This document shows, piece by piece, positions 1 through 13,100 of a stretch of DNA of 64,000 nt. Made by a program: the position numbers and the translations under genes. Each line of letters opens with the position of its first letter. Positions within the stretch are counted from its first letter, which is position 1. The notes beneath the pieces are model-generated. The model was not told the DNA's origin. It made no database searches and was given only the letters and a program-made list of their open reading frames with translations. Origin of the DNA: Gonapodya prolifera JEL478 (taxonomy: Eukaryota; Monoblepharomycota; Monoblepharidomycetes; Monoblepharidales; Gonapodyaceae); contig KQ965795.1 of NCBI GenBank assembly GCA_001574975.1, positions 124,001 to 188,000 on the forward strand, given 5' to 3'.

Positions 1-1581
1 AAGACTGCCGAGAGTGATCCCGAATGGGGGGTGGAGAGTTTCCTCGAGAGGATGGGGTGGAGTCCGTAGTTGCAGAGGGTGGGTGTGAAGACTGAGCCAA
101 GTGAGTGAGTGACTTGAGAGATTGGAGGGAGACTCGTTTGGAGTGTGTGCGAGAGGGGACGTGAGAAGATGGGACGACAGGAGACATGAGTTGATCCACC
201 GAATGGCGTGTAGTTTGCTCCACAGAATGCTGCGAGGGTTGTGTGTAGGACTGAGTGGGTGATAGTGGTGGCGTTGTCGAAGTGCGACTACGGCGAGGTC
301 GTCTCCCGCTCCCGCTAGTCTTTCCACTCGAACTTCGTCGTCTTTCTCCTACCAGTATCATTTCTTCTTCTGCCATGGGTTCTCGCTCTAGTGCTTCGCC
401 ACCCCCCGCTTCTTGTCCTTCCATCGGATCATCCTCCCACCCGCCTGTTGTGTCTCCATACCTTTCTCGAGTCCATTCCCCGCCACGACGTACGCTCGCC
501 ATCATCCTACGCTTCTCCTCAGTCCTCGCTCAAAAATCACGTTCGCCGGTTGCCCTCCCCTGTCCTTGGTGATGTCCCTCGGTCGAGTCAGTTTCCTAGC
601 CCACTCTTTGTTCTGTGCCAAGCAATCCAAGCCCCAAACCAGCTGTCTCCTCGCCCTTTCTGCCCTCCCTTGAACTTTCTTTGTCCGCTTCCCGTTTATC
701 CGCTTCCTCCTCGACCCCGGTCTGACTTGGCGCCTCCTCTTTTTCTGAGTGGCCTCGAACGCGGCTTCCCTCGTCCTGGATACAGCTCGTTCGGAAAATA
801 TGAGCTCCTCGCCAGCAATAACCAGCGATCCTCCTCGGAAGCCTCGGTGGTCTGCCGTGCTATATTGATTTCAAATTGGTGGCCCAAGTTTATTGCATTA
901 TCACGAACACAGAAAACTACTAAAAGAGTTCGAAATCAAATGAGTATGATTTTATAAGTCGTAGTTTGATCGTCGAAATATACTTTTTGGCCGTTCTTAC
1001 ACCTATTGATTCCAAGAAAAAAAGTTTCACAAAGTCGACTTCGAAAATCAAATCTAGGATGCAGAAATTTCACGTAAAATGAGTGTGGGCCATGTGGGTG
1101 CTTAATGTATGGGAGCAGACACGAAGTCGAAGGCCACCCAGCGATACCCGCGGGCGTTTTGGAGTGTTGCTTCGTCTGTCATTGTATGGGCATCCAAAAC
1201 CAGTGGACTTGCATTCTCAGCGTGGCATTTCCTTTATTTCAGTGGACATTTGCTGCACATAATACCTGCTGCATCTCCGCTGGTGAACGCCCGCCTTCAG
1301 GTTCTTTATGACGTCAATCCTCACGACGGAGAGGGTATTCGAGTTCTCCCTCCCCATTTTAAATGCTGTGGAGTCGATGCGGTATTGCCTTCAGCATAAC
1401 ACCATCGTCCACGCCACAAAAGGACTCAACCATCGCATCATCATGAGTGTCATGAATGAAAAGACAGTGTCTCTCTGACGACTTACTCTGTCGCACAGCG
1501 GCGATTATTGTCCTCACGAGGAGAACAACATAAAATTAAATGTAGAATTCGCGCCTCGGGTCGTGCGACGACGAAAAATTT
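1..1581. other. No supported gene
   Basis: Open frames here are short, overlap each other on both strands and are rich in Ser, Pro and Arg, as expected of CT-rich DNA. I found no domain and no convincing splice-linked reading frame. Base composition and CpG content are like the rest of the window up to the tRNA gene at its right edge. Confidence 0.5.
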
Positions 1582-1653
1582 TGGAGGAGAGGGGATTCGA
1601 ACCCCTGGCTTTTCGCATGCGAAGCGAACACTCTACCCCTGAGTTACACCCCC
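1582..1653 (-). tRNA. tRNA-Ala (anticodon CGC)
   Basis: Read on the minus strand, the 72-nt sequence folds as a tRNA. The D stem is ACTC/GAGT and the anticodon stem is TTCGC/GCGAA, with loop TTCGCAT giving anticodon CGC (codon GCG, alanine). The T arm is AGGGG-TTCGAAT-CCCCT. The acceptor stem is G/C-rich with one U-U mismatch and G-U pairs, and the discriminator base is A. A-box (TAACTCAGGGG) and B-box (GGTTCGAATCC) promoter elements are intact. No CCA is encoded and no intron is seen. Its 5' end abuts the CpG-depleted block, and its first ~25 nt are repeated in inverted orientation at 3784-3808. The acceptor mismatch leaves some doubt that this copy is functional. Confidence 0.85.
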
Positions 1654-1836
1654 CAACTTGTTGATATTTCAGCCTATTATGGTTATATCTTGATATGTTT
1701 CTAATGTAAAACTGGTGTTTGCCCTGATTCCATCTTCTCCATGTTCTTCAACTCTTTATTCACTCTGCTCATACTCAGCTACAGTCAGTGGCCTCTGTCT
1801 CATTTGACTCTGCTCAACTTGAATCTCTGCCTAAAT
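1629..1836 (+). repeat. Left arm of 208-bp inverted repeat
   Basis: This arm is the reverse complement of 3601-3808 over its full length. By eye there are only two differences, both consistent with C-to-T change. It starts inside the tRNA-Ala gene, covering its 5' part, and runs outward through the tRNA's upstream flank. The near identity implies a recent event or continued gene conversion. The family is not recognised. Confidence 0.9.
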
Positions 1837-4350
1837 TACGTAAGATAAAATAAGCAGTTCATTAAAAATCATAAAAGGCATATGGCTCAATTTTCATTTA
1901 TTGACTTTAGGGAGCTGAATATTTGCACATGGCTTCAAGATGGGAAGATTTCATGCTTGGTCATGGCCACTTTGATGGACAACTTGGTTCCCATGGAATA
2001 AAAGTTTCCTTACAAGTTGATTACATTCCAAGTGAGACACAGTTCTGGTTATGGCTGTTCCTAAAAAGATTGTCAGCAGTGTTAAGCATTGCTTATTAAA
2101 ACACTTAGATGGGTGCTGACTATTGGTAGCTACCTTAAATATGTGTTACACATAACTATTGTGGTGTTATATTATTATGATGTTGACTTGCTTGCACAAT
2201 TGCTAGGCCGCTTGCTTTGCTTGGAGCTCTGCAAGGGGTCTGCAAGCAAAAAGTTCTTCCTCATTTTCCAAGGTGAGTGATATGCTTCCATGTAACAAGC
2301 AGTACAAATTACTGTTACATTTTGTATGGCCAAGGACAATGAAGCTGGGAAATGAGGACCTGACTTGCTAAAAGCCTCTGTAGCTTTGTGAATGTGTACC
2401 TTGAGATGTCAATTGATCTTCTCTTTGGGAAATTTAATGGGGTATGCTGGCGTTATTCTTGGTGGAAAAGTTGGCCAATTACATGAAGGCGAAGTAGAAT
2501 CCCAATCAAAAAGCAGAAGTACATCAACATTGAATGACACAACACAGGTGCCATGTCTTTACACCAGTGAGATATCTCATTAAAGAACAAGTAACCATTA
2601 AAGTTTTGCAGCTAAAGATCCATTTTGTGATGGGGTAAATGCTCAGTATCCTGAGCAACATTCTTTCCCCTCCTGGCATGGAGTGTCCCCAAACCTCAGG
2701 TCTCCAACCTTTCATCACCTAATCACAGACAGCCCAGGGGGAATAGCACCTGGTAGGAGCCAGTCACCAGGTGTATGAAGATGCACAGATATATACATAT
2801 GGATGGTAGCACTATAATTTGATTGAACCAGCTAAATGGGTATTTTTTGAATATCATTGTACCATGTACTCATGGGTTGTAGGACAGTATCCCACTCCCC
2901 ATCTTGAAAGGCCCAAATGGGATGTTGGAAGTGGGATAGACACAGACGTTGCTCCTTGAAAGCTAGAGGGAAAATCAAGTGTATAACTGTATATAACAAA
3001 CACTGGGGATTCAATTTGAAAGTTACATATTGCCTGTCAAGGCTCTGATCCTCAACAGCCTAAGTGGGTGTGCCAGTGACTGAAGCACTAATTGTTTTGC
3101 CACTCAAAGGTTGATTGGATGCACTCTCAAATCAGTGAAATTTTAGGTTGCAAATGTTACCTGGGCCAAGCATTTCCAGTGCATTTTTTGTTGTACTCCC
3201 TAGTTTGAGAATAAGCCTGAGAAAAGCCCAATTGTCCATGCTCAACCTTTGTGTAAAACTTTGGGCCAAGTAGAATTGTGGCTCCTGATATCATCATCCA
3301 ATTTGCAAGAGAGAATCAATGGTGCATTCAATTTCACCATCTCAAATAAGACACAATTTTGTTCTGAAAGTTTTGTGAAAGAGTGTCCTGGCATTTTCTC
3401 TCCTATCCTACAAGCAGGTCCAGACCAGAGTTAATGGATGGGATCACTTTCCTGGTAGTGGTTGCTATTCCTTTGCAATATGACAACAAAACTTCTGGTG
3501 CTCAAGTAATCTCCTGAACTGCACACAGTTTACTCAAAAGGTGAGTTGGGCAACATGTGGAACTAATAAGCTGCGAGCCAGTGCAAGTGCCAAGCATGGC
3601 ATTTAGGCAGAGATTCAGGTTGAGCAGAGTCAAATGAGACAGAGGCCACTGACTGTAGCTGAGTATGAGCAGAGTGAATAAAGAGTTGAAGAACATGGAG
3701 AAGATGGAATCAGGGCAAACACCAGTTTTACATTAGAAACATATCAAAATATAACCATAATAGGCTGAAATATCAACAAGTTGGGGGGTGTAACTCAGGG
3801 GTAGAGTGTGAGTGGAGCAGAAAGAGAGACATGAAGGAGCATGCCAAAGGTTCAGATTTTGATTGCAGAGTAATGGAAGCTTATATATCCAAACAAAGGA
3901 TGTATTTCAACAAGTGTGAGCAGAGCAGAAAGATAAATTCAGACAGCAGGTAATACAAAAGCAAAAACACCAGAAGTTGTGATGATGGTAGATCCCTTGC
4001 TGAAGAAAACATTCAGTCAGCAGTGGCAAGCAATTTCAAGAGTTTTTGGAGTTCCTTTTTGTTGTTGTGAGTTTTCTAGGCTCCAGCCAAGCATACATTT
4101 GAGAAAAGTCCATGTGAAATAACATGCCAAAGCAGATACAATACTTTGAGAATTTCATGCTTTTGAGGCAAAATATATTGTTTTTAAAAAATTATGTTGC
4201 CTTGAATTGGTGCATGCCAACACAGGTCTCAGGTTAACAAACAGCTTCTTGACAGTAGCATGGGCAGAAGACCCATTCCCACAAGAAAGAGAATGGACAA
4301 ATCCACTCAATAGTCAATACACTTGTTCAAAACAGGATTTTTTAGGATTT
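1654..4350. other. CpG-depleted, AT-rich block between tRNA-Ala and the first MFS gene
   Basis: I count only six CG dinucleotides between about 1660 and 4355 (near 1839, 2209, 2452, 2490, 2947 and 3573). Single 60-base lines of the neighbouring gene carry five to eight. TG and CA are abundant. This is the signature of long-term cytosine methylation at CpG followed by deamination. The block is AT-rich, has no open frame longer than about 65 codons, and I recognise no transposase, polymerase or capsid motif. The boundary with normal DNA is sharp on both sides. It is probably a silenced, decayed repeat locus containing the inverted repeat described separately. Confidence 0.75.
3601..3808 (-). 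repeat. Right arm of 208-bp inverted repeat
   Basis: This is the inverted copy of 1629-1836, about 1.76 kb away. It ends in a 5' half of tRNA-Ala (3784-3808) in plus orientation and then diverges from the tRNA. About 40 bp beyond the arm is a B-box-like GGTTCAGATTT (3849-3859). Arm plus flank therefore resembles a decayed Pol III unit. The whole arm lies within the CpG-depleted block. Confidence 0.9.
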
Positions 4351-4635
4351 GGGGTTCGAGCGAAGTGACGAGGGCTAACGCTTTTCAATGGCAGCCTTGT
4401 TACGTACTCAACCAACTCCCTCCATTGATTCAGTCTTTGGGCAGTTCGCTCAGAATAGCAGTGACTGCTATTTACGAAACTTGGGGCTGTGAAATGTTAA
4501 CGCAAGTTAGATTGAAAGTGTCCGAAGAAGTTAGGAGGCCAGCACAACTCATGCCAAAGAAATAAAACTCCATCACCGCCCTTCTTGTCGTTCCTGCCAG
4601 TAGCTTGGCTATTGCCACCACTCTTTCAGACCGCG

Positions 4636-6501
4636 ATGGCCGATTCAAGTGATTCTCATCTGCGATCGTCGCGATCGGATGCATCCCCGAAAACTCCCGA
4701 CGACGATTTTGCGGAAGTGATGCAGGTGGAACAGTTGCTCGAAAACAAGGCCGAACCAACTGTGGATCAGGCAGCTGAGCCGGTGAAGGAAACGGGGTAC
4801 GGGTGGCTTCTGGCGTTTGCTTCCTCGATCATTGTGAGTCCAGTGCCAAGATGCGGGTACACCAACGCCAAGATCTTACTAGCGCTTGTTGTTGAAGGGA
4901 GCATTCGCGATTGGACTTTTTAGTGCGTGGGGAATTTTCCAAAAGGAGATTATCTTTGAGGAGTCTGCGTTCCAAGGTTCCACAAATGCTGAACTTGCGC
5001 TCGTCGGGAGCCTTGCGATAGGTACGAGGAGTCAGAAAGGTGACATGCGAAATAACTCATCGCTTCCACTTTTCCAGGACCAGTCACAGCTTTCGGTGTG
5101 ATTACAGGAGTATGGAGTGACAAGCTTGGATCCCAGCTCATTGCCGCCTTGGGCGGCGTCCTCGCTTCAGCTTCACTCCTTGCAATGTCCTACTCTTCGA
5201 AAATCTGGCACTTATATCTCGCAGCTCTCTTGTATGCGTTTGGTTCATCTATGAGCCTCTCTCCAAGTTTGGCGGTGACACCGCAATGGTTTGGGAAATG
5301 GCGGTTCGTACGAATTTTTCCCGATCGTTCAGGTCACGATTATAGTAATCAAAACGTCCTCGCACTTTACAGTGGCGTCGCCGTTGGTATTAATGCCGGA
5401 GGTGTTGGACTAGGCGGTCTCGTATTTCCACCACTTGTTCAGTGGCTTATTGACGGATATGGGTGGTCAGTTGCACTGCGCGTCCTCGCAGTTCTGGCCC
5501 TCATTCTCATGACTGGAAGTGGGGCAATCATCCGACCACGCCCAAAAATGGCTGAGATCGCCGCTAGGAGGGCAGCTTCAAAGCAGGCCACCACACAAGA
5601 TGGAACGGTGAGTTCTCTGAGTGGTGCCACCACAACATTCAAACGTCTAGTACATGACTTGTCCACATTTTCATCGATCAGACTCCCTCTTCTCCTTCGT
5701 CTCTTCGGATGTTCCTCAATCTCCTTCGTAACCCTCTCTTCGTACTTATTTTCGCGTCACCCATGTTGTGCGGGTGGAGCTTCTTTGCACCTCAGTCCTA
5801 CGTGCCCCAAGCGCTTGCAGATGGGGGATACTCATCAAGCGTGGGCGCTGGCATGGTAGCGGCCATTGGAGGCGTCAATATGGTTGGTGGGTTTTCTGGG
5901 ATCGTCAGTTGGGAGCCACAGTAAGGAAAGCTCAACATTTTTAATTTGCCAGGACGAGTCGTCCAAGGTCGCATCGGCGACTATCTTGGGACACTCAACT
6001 CACTTCTTTTGAGCAACCTCATCACCGGTCTTTCAGCGCTTATCTTCTGGCTCTCGGGACCAACTCATATTATTACCGTATCTTTGATGTCATTCTTTTG
6101 GGGATATGCAAATGGCGGGGTGATTGTTGCGTTACCCATTGTGGCAGCCACGTATTTTCCACCGGAGCATGCAGGGTTGGTAACTGGAGCACTGTTCAGC
6201 GGCTTGTAAGTTGTTTACGGCTAGGATCGACCATCGCGACTGCAAGGTGGTACCTAACACCATGCACCATTTCCTTCTAAGTTTCATCCCAGATATGGTT
6301 GGGCCCATTGTTGCAGGCGCCACCGTGGACGCCTACACCACATACACCACCGACAGTACCTCTGCAGACCCAGTTCGAGTAGGAACGTTGTGGCAGCCAC
6401 TGATTGTCTACGTTGGTGCTATGTGGATTTTGGGTGCGATTCCTGTGGTTCTTGCTCGCCGGCATGTTCTGGGGAACTGGAAAATTCGAGTAAAACTGTG
6501 A
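4636..6501 (+). CDS. MFS transporter, monocarboxylate (MCT/MCH)-like
   Basis: A multi-exon membrane transporter of the major facilitator superfamily. The acidic cytosolic N-terminus (about 50 residues) is followed by GYGW and the first membrane segment, then FSAWGIFQKE, GPVTAFGVITGVWSDKLG (the loop 2-3 region) and a long charged loop after TM6 (RPRPKMAEIAARR). The second half contains FVLIFASPMLCGWSFFAP and GRVVQGRIGDYLGTLNS, the latter placed like the second-half loop motif. Introns inferred from consensus sites lie near 4833-4898, 5020-5080, 5303-5372, 5608-5680, 5905-5953 and 6207-6282. Joining the exons gives roughly 430-450 residues and about 12 membrane segments. The pattern is closest to fungal monocarboxylate-transporter-like proteins; the substrate is not readable. 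The start is the first ATG of the exon encoding the acidic N-terminus. Confidence 0.75.
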
Positions 6502-6662
6502 GGTCAGAGCTGTATAATTTAGTTATTGCCACAAGTGGCATGCCAAACACTTCATAGATGTAGACATTCTAAACAGTCGACCATTGGAGAGATATGAGCG
6601 GTGAGCGACAAGGGGAAGATTCAGAAAGCTTTCCGATGGTGCAAACCAATAGCTCACTTACC

Positions 6663-8813
<2,151 letters not shown>

Positions 8814-8930
8814 TTTTGAATGATGGATTTTTGCCGGCGGCAGTTTCGAAACTGAAAATGAAAATGAAATCCTCCAATCTCGGAACACGCAGTTGCCCAG
8901 TCCCTCTTACCATTTCAAGTATCATCGTGT

Positions 8931-9872
8931 ATGGCGCGCAGAATCGTTCTCTGGTCCCCCGATCTCCAAATACCGTCCATATTTCTCCCGACAACGACCA
9001 ATAGAAAGCGTCCCCTCGCCGACGCCAGACTCGTCGTCACCTCACTCTGGGGAGGAAGTGGATCGCCTCCCGAAATCCTTGACGTCACGGGAAATCCGGT
9101 TCGCGGGGAGGATGGAGGCCTCGACTGGAGTCATAAATATCAACTCTCCAAACCGATGGAATTTGTCGCGGGGAACTTCCAACTTTTCCCACGGGCGTCG
9201 CGGACAGACGCATCGGTGCCTACTTCGTCAATTGTGCGAGCATCAACTCTCTCTGGTGTCCGCCCGGGTTCCGCGGTTGGGTTGGGTAAAAGCTCTGTTT
9301 CGCCAGGTGGCGTTGGAACGGCTTCACGAAGCAAATCATTCCGCGAGCTCCTTCTGCAGCGAGATCGCCGCTGCGTTGTTACCGGTGTGACATCTTTGAA
9401 TCGCTTGAAGGCTTGCCACATCATTCCATACTCCTCGCGAAACAGCCTGCACAACTTCCCCAGTGATGTTCGAGAAGCACTTGCGAGAAACATTGGTGGC
9501 GTTGATGGAGTTCGAAATGGGCTGTTAATGACTGAAATGCTCAACACTGCCTTTGACAATCTGGAGGTGACATTGGTGCCGGACTGGACTGGTGGAGAAG
9601 CGAGTGACTATCGGCTCTTTGTGGTGGTACCCGATGCCACAACAACGAAGCTACATGGTGCAAAAGTCATTGTGCCCGACGGCACCGATGAGTACGGTGA
9701 ACCTTGGGCGAACCAGTTTCCAGATCCCGCCTTATTCCGCTTCCACTTCATGTGTGCGATGGTACGATATTGTAGAGGGGAGAGCGCCCACCTGGAAGAT
9801 CTCTCGAGAGATGAGGTCACTGATTTGAAAGTATCCGGTGCGGGTGATGGGGAAAACTTGACAGATGATTGA
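8931..9872 (+). CDS. HNH-type (HNH_2) nuclease-domain protein
   Basis: A single-exon protein of 313 residues. The first ~140 residues form a variable domain found with this type of HNH module in fungi. Then comes RDRRCVVTG, the ACHIIPYS segment (metal-binding His), a spacer, and VRNGLLMTEMLNTAFDN. The Asn of RNGLL is present, but the last His of the usual NGLLL...LH..FD pattern is Asn here (LNTAFD), so catalysis is doubtful. The region after it, rich in beta strands, ends in a short acidic tail. The start is the first ATG, 118 bp from the divergent carboxylesterase. The biological role of these fungal proteins is not known to me. Confidence 0.8.
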   Translation: MARRIVLWSPDLQIPSIFLPTTTNRKRPLADARLVVTSLWGGSGSPPEILDVTGNPVRGEDGGLDWSHKYQLSKPMEFVAGNFQLFPRASRTDASVPTSSIVRASTLSGVRPGSAVGLGKSSVSPGGVGTASRSKSFRELLLQRDRRCVVTGVTSLNRLKACHIIPYSSRNSLHNFPSDVREALARNIGGVDGVRNGLLMTEMLNTAFDNLEVTLVPDWTGGEASDYRLFVVVPDATTTKLHGAKVIVPDGTDEYGEPWANQFPDPALFRFHFMCAMVRYCRGESAHLEDLSRDEVTDLKVSGAGDGENLTDD

Positions 9873-10196
9873 GCCGATTATATCTAGTTGAAGCTGTTTA
9901 TTTGATTACATTCTGAAAGCGCCGCACATCATGGTCGATGATGATTTTGAACGACCGACATTTTCAATGTATCACAACGATCTTCAATGAAATGCATACA
10001 TGCGGTGCTTCAAAAATGATAATAAACTGCCTCACACAACACGAACGCCCGCCACAATCTCCACGTCAGAATTGCAATCAGCTAGCCACCTTTACACCCC
10101 CTGGACCTGGACTCGCGCCTGGATTCGCTATTGTTCCATTGACTGACGGTGACGTTGCCGGCCCCCCTTGCTGCTCCATCAGCAACGGCATCACGT
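9873..10196. other. Intergenic, 3' ends converge
   Basis: This is the 324-bp gap between the HNH gene and the 3' end of the symplekin gene. I see no gene. It probably holds the two 3' untranslated regions. Confidence 0.5.
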
Positions 10197-13100
10197 TCAT
10201 AATCCTCGCTGTATCCTCTGCTGCGGTGGTAAGGACAGAACATGCTGGAGGAGCTTTGCGCGCATGTCTGTTGTGCGGGTGAGGATGTCCTGAAGCTGAG
10301 GTTTCGGGAGTTGGAGAAGGACGGGAAAGGAGTATGGTTGGGTGATCTAAGTACGACAGTTTGAGAAGAAACGTAAAGTTGTCGAATCAGTGCTCTTATG
10401 CGTTTCCGACTGAATTCAGGGAGGCATTACTCACCCGACAGCACCTCACGAAACCCTCCCACAATGTTTTATCCATCCACACCCGCTTTCCAATCAGTCT
10501 CGTCAATATTCCCATCGAGAATCCTACCAAACCCGTGTACTTCGTCACTGCCTGCATCACTGTGCGCATAAACACGGTTGGCAGCTTTGGGCGGTCGACC
10601 AGCTGCTGCAACACAACGTCAAGAACTCCTTGCGTGAATACATCCGAAGTATCCAGGCAGATTTGGGTAGCCTCGACCACTTCTTTGATCGCCACTCCGC
10701 CGTTCGCTGGGTCGTCCATGGTGTGCAGGTGCACGGGCAACTCCGTGGCCGTCAGTGGAGGTTTCTCACCTCCGCTCGAGGACGGCGTCGTGAGTGCGGA
10801 GGGCTGGGACGTGTTGGCGCTGTTGCTCGTGGCTTGAACGAGCCGTACAAAGCATCCTTTTACCGTTTCTCGAGAGCCTGCATCACCATCAAGAAGGTTC
10901 AGAAGCTTTGGAAGAGCCGCAAAGATTTCCGTCTGTTGTATTGTATTGGTGTTACCGTCCGTCTCACGGTGAGCTGGGCTCACCTTGGACGAAGAGGGCA
11001 GAATGGCAATAAGCAACGTTGTTCCGAGTTGATCTTCCTTTCTGCCGTTTCGGATAGCATCAACGAGCTCTTTTGAAGGACGTGCTAAATCATGATGTAA
11101 GACGAGTTAGAATATAAAGATCCTTTTGCGGGGTACTTGATTCACAACACACCTCCTCTCTCGACAAGTACCGCCACTACAGTTTCAACCAATCCTTCTC
11201 CATGTTCAGGAGGTGAACGAATCAGGTCAAGAAGCACCGGAGAGCCCATGCCAATTGAGCGGATGAGAGGAGCAATCGCAACATGAAGACAACGCTGCAC
11301 ACTTGGGTTCACCCGAGAGATAAGGGCGAAAGCGCTGAAGTGAGAGAAGCACTTTGAGTCTTGTGCAAGGTCGGCGAAACGTTCCTGTCTAACTCACTTC
11401 CGAAGCAGTTCTTGACGTCTGCTGCTAAGAGCAAAAGGTATCTCCACCCTCCTATTCACCTCTGAACTCAATGCTCCATCTGTCTCACGGTTCGCATCGT
11501 CCTTGCCACTGTCCACCTCCATAGAATCGTTAGTCTGCGAGAGTGTCCCAACAGACTCAAGTTGCTCCAGTGCGAATTTTTCGGCAATCGGACTGACGAA
11601 CGTATTGTCGGGATACCACCGTCGAATGGTGATGATAGCCGGTTTTCGGACCTCAGGGTCGGGAGAAACGGTGTACTCCAGCATTGCCTGCAAGCAATCG
11701 TCCTTGACAGTAGGTCTCAGTACCAAAAAGTCCCTGAATGTAGCTATTCCCAGACCGCGGCGATCCTTATCCTCAACGTATTTTCGCACCACGTCGATCG
11801 AGCTTTCGTCCAGTTCAGGTGCTTCGAGAAGGAACTTGGTGAACATACGATCTTTCGAATCGAGTGATGTTCGGAGTCGCAACAAGACCGTATGAAGCCA
11901 AAGGACGTATGTCGGTGGGTGGGAAAGGTACTCCTCGTGAAGCCAGAGAAGACATAATTCATTCCTTGTCGGAGCAGCACCATGACGTTATGCGATAATC
12001 ATAAAAGCCTCGAATGACACTGCACCTTGCTTTCCAGTCTTTGCAAACGTGCTCTACAAGAATGGTTCGCATTTCATCCTTTATCTCCTTTGAGTTGTCC
12101 ACGTCATTTTCGCTTTTCACCTTCCCCTCTCCGATGTCACCCTTTTCGCCCGGAGGATCTCGCCCAACAACCCTCGCGACTAATGTTTGCCACATTCCTC
12201 TCGCACTCGCAAACCGTTTTCCGCCCACGGCTTCTTCTGCAGAAAGAATTCGGCGTAAAGACTCCACTTGAATCTTTTTGCATTTTCGGGGGTGAGAGGA
12301 GTCGCAGGAATGAGATACGTTGAGAGAGAGGCGGCTGAGACCTCGATCGAAGGAAGGATGGGGAGATGCGGTTGAGGATCGGCAAGATGCAGTGAGGAAA
12401 TGTTAGGGACACGTGGGTACTATGAATCCAGAGCTGACGAGCTCGGCAGTGATTGTGGTGCGAAGAGCGGTTGAACGTTTGTTTCCATTTTGGCAACAAC
12501 CTGAAAATGCGAACAAGATAAAACGTTTACAGAATGTCAGGACTTCAGCAAAGCGAATATGCATTGATTCGCACCTCTGGTGTGTCTTCTCTATCCTTTT
12601 TGCTCGCCAGACGAGGATCTCTTCGTCGTGGATCTCGCACGGAAGGAGCTGCAACAGGGGCGACTGGTAGCGCGGGAGCAGCTCTCGCCATGAGCTTCTG
12701 CCAGGTTGGATTCAAGAAAAACAATATCGTCAGAACCAGGATCAACAAACTTACCGCCCTCGCGCCCAGCAAGCCAGCGTCACTGATACCTTGCAACGCT
12801 CGCAACACTATCTCAGCGACAGCCGAAGGTCCCAACCTTCCGAGATCTATGCCGCCCAAGACAACAGACGTTCCCTCCGAAGGTACTGGGAACACTCCAA
12901 ACCGAGTCGCCACGGCAGCATTCAAATGCTGCACAACCTGTGCTTGTTGAATCTGTTGTAGTGCGGCGAGCTGAGTTGCGGCTAGGCGAGGGTCGGACGC
13001 AGGTAGTGGAGTAGGTGTTCCACTAAGTAGTGGAGCAGGAACGGGTAGTGCCGAGCCATTTTGATGGGACGGTCTCTGGGCCAGAAGGCTGAGACGTTCG

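Noticed and set aside
255-957. Overlapping plus-strand open frames of 86-188 codons
   Set aside because: Low-complexity Ser/Pro/Arg composition, no domain, and equally long frames overlap in all phases.
1654-4350. Calling the CpG-depleted block a retroelement, Polinton or MULE
   Set aside because: No enzyme motif survives and no long terminal repeats of a known type are seen; only the inverted repeat is supportable.
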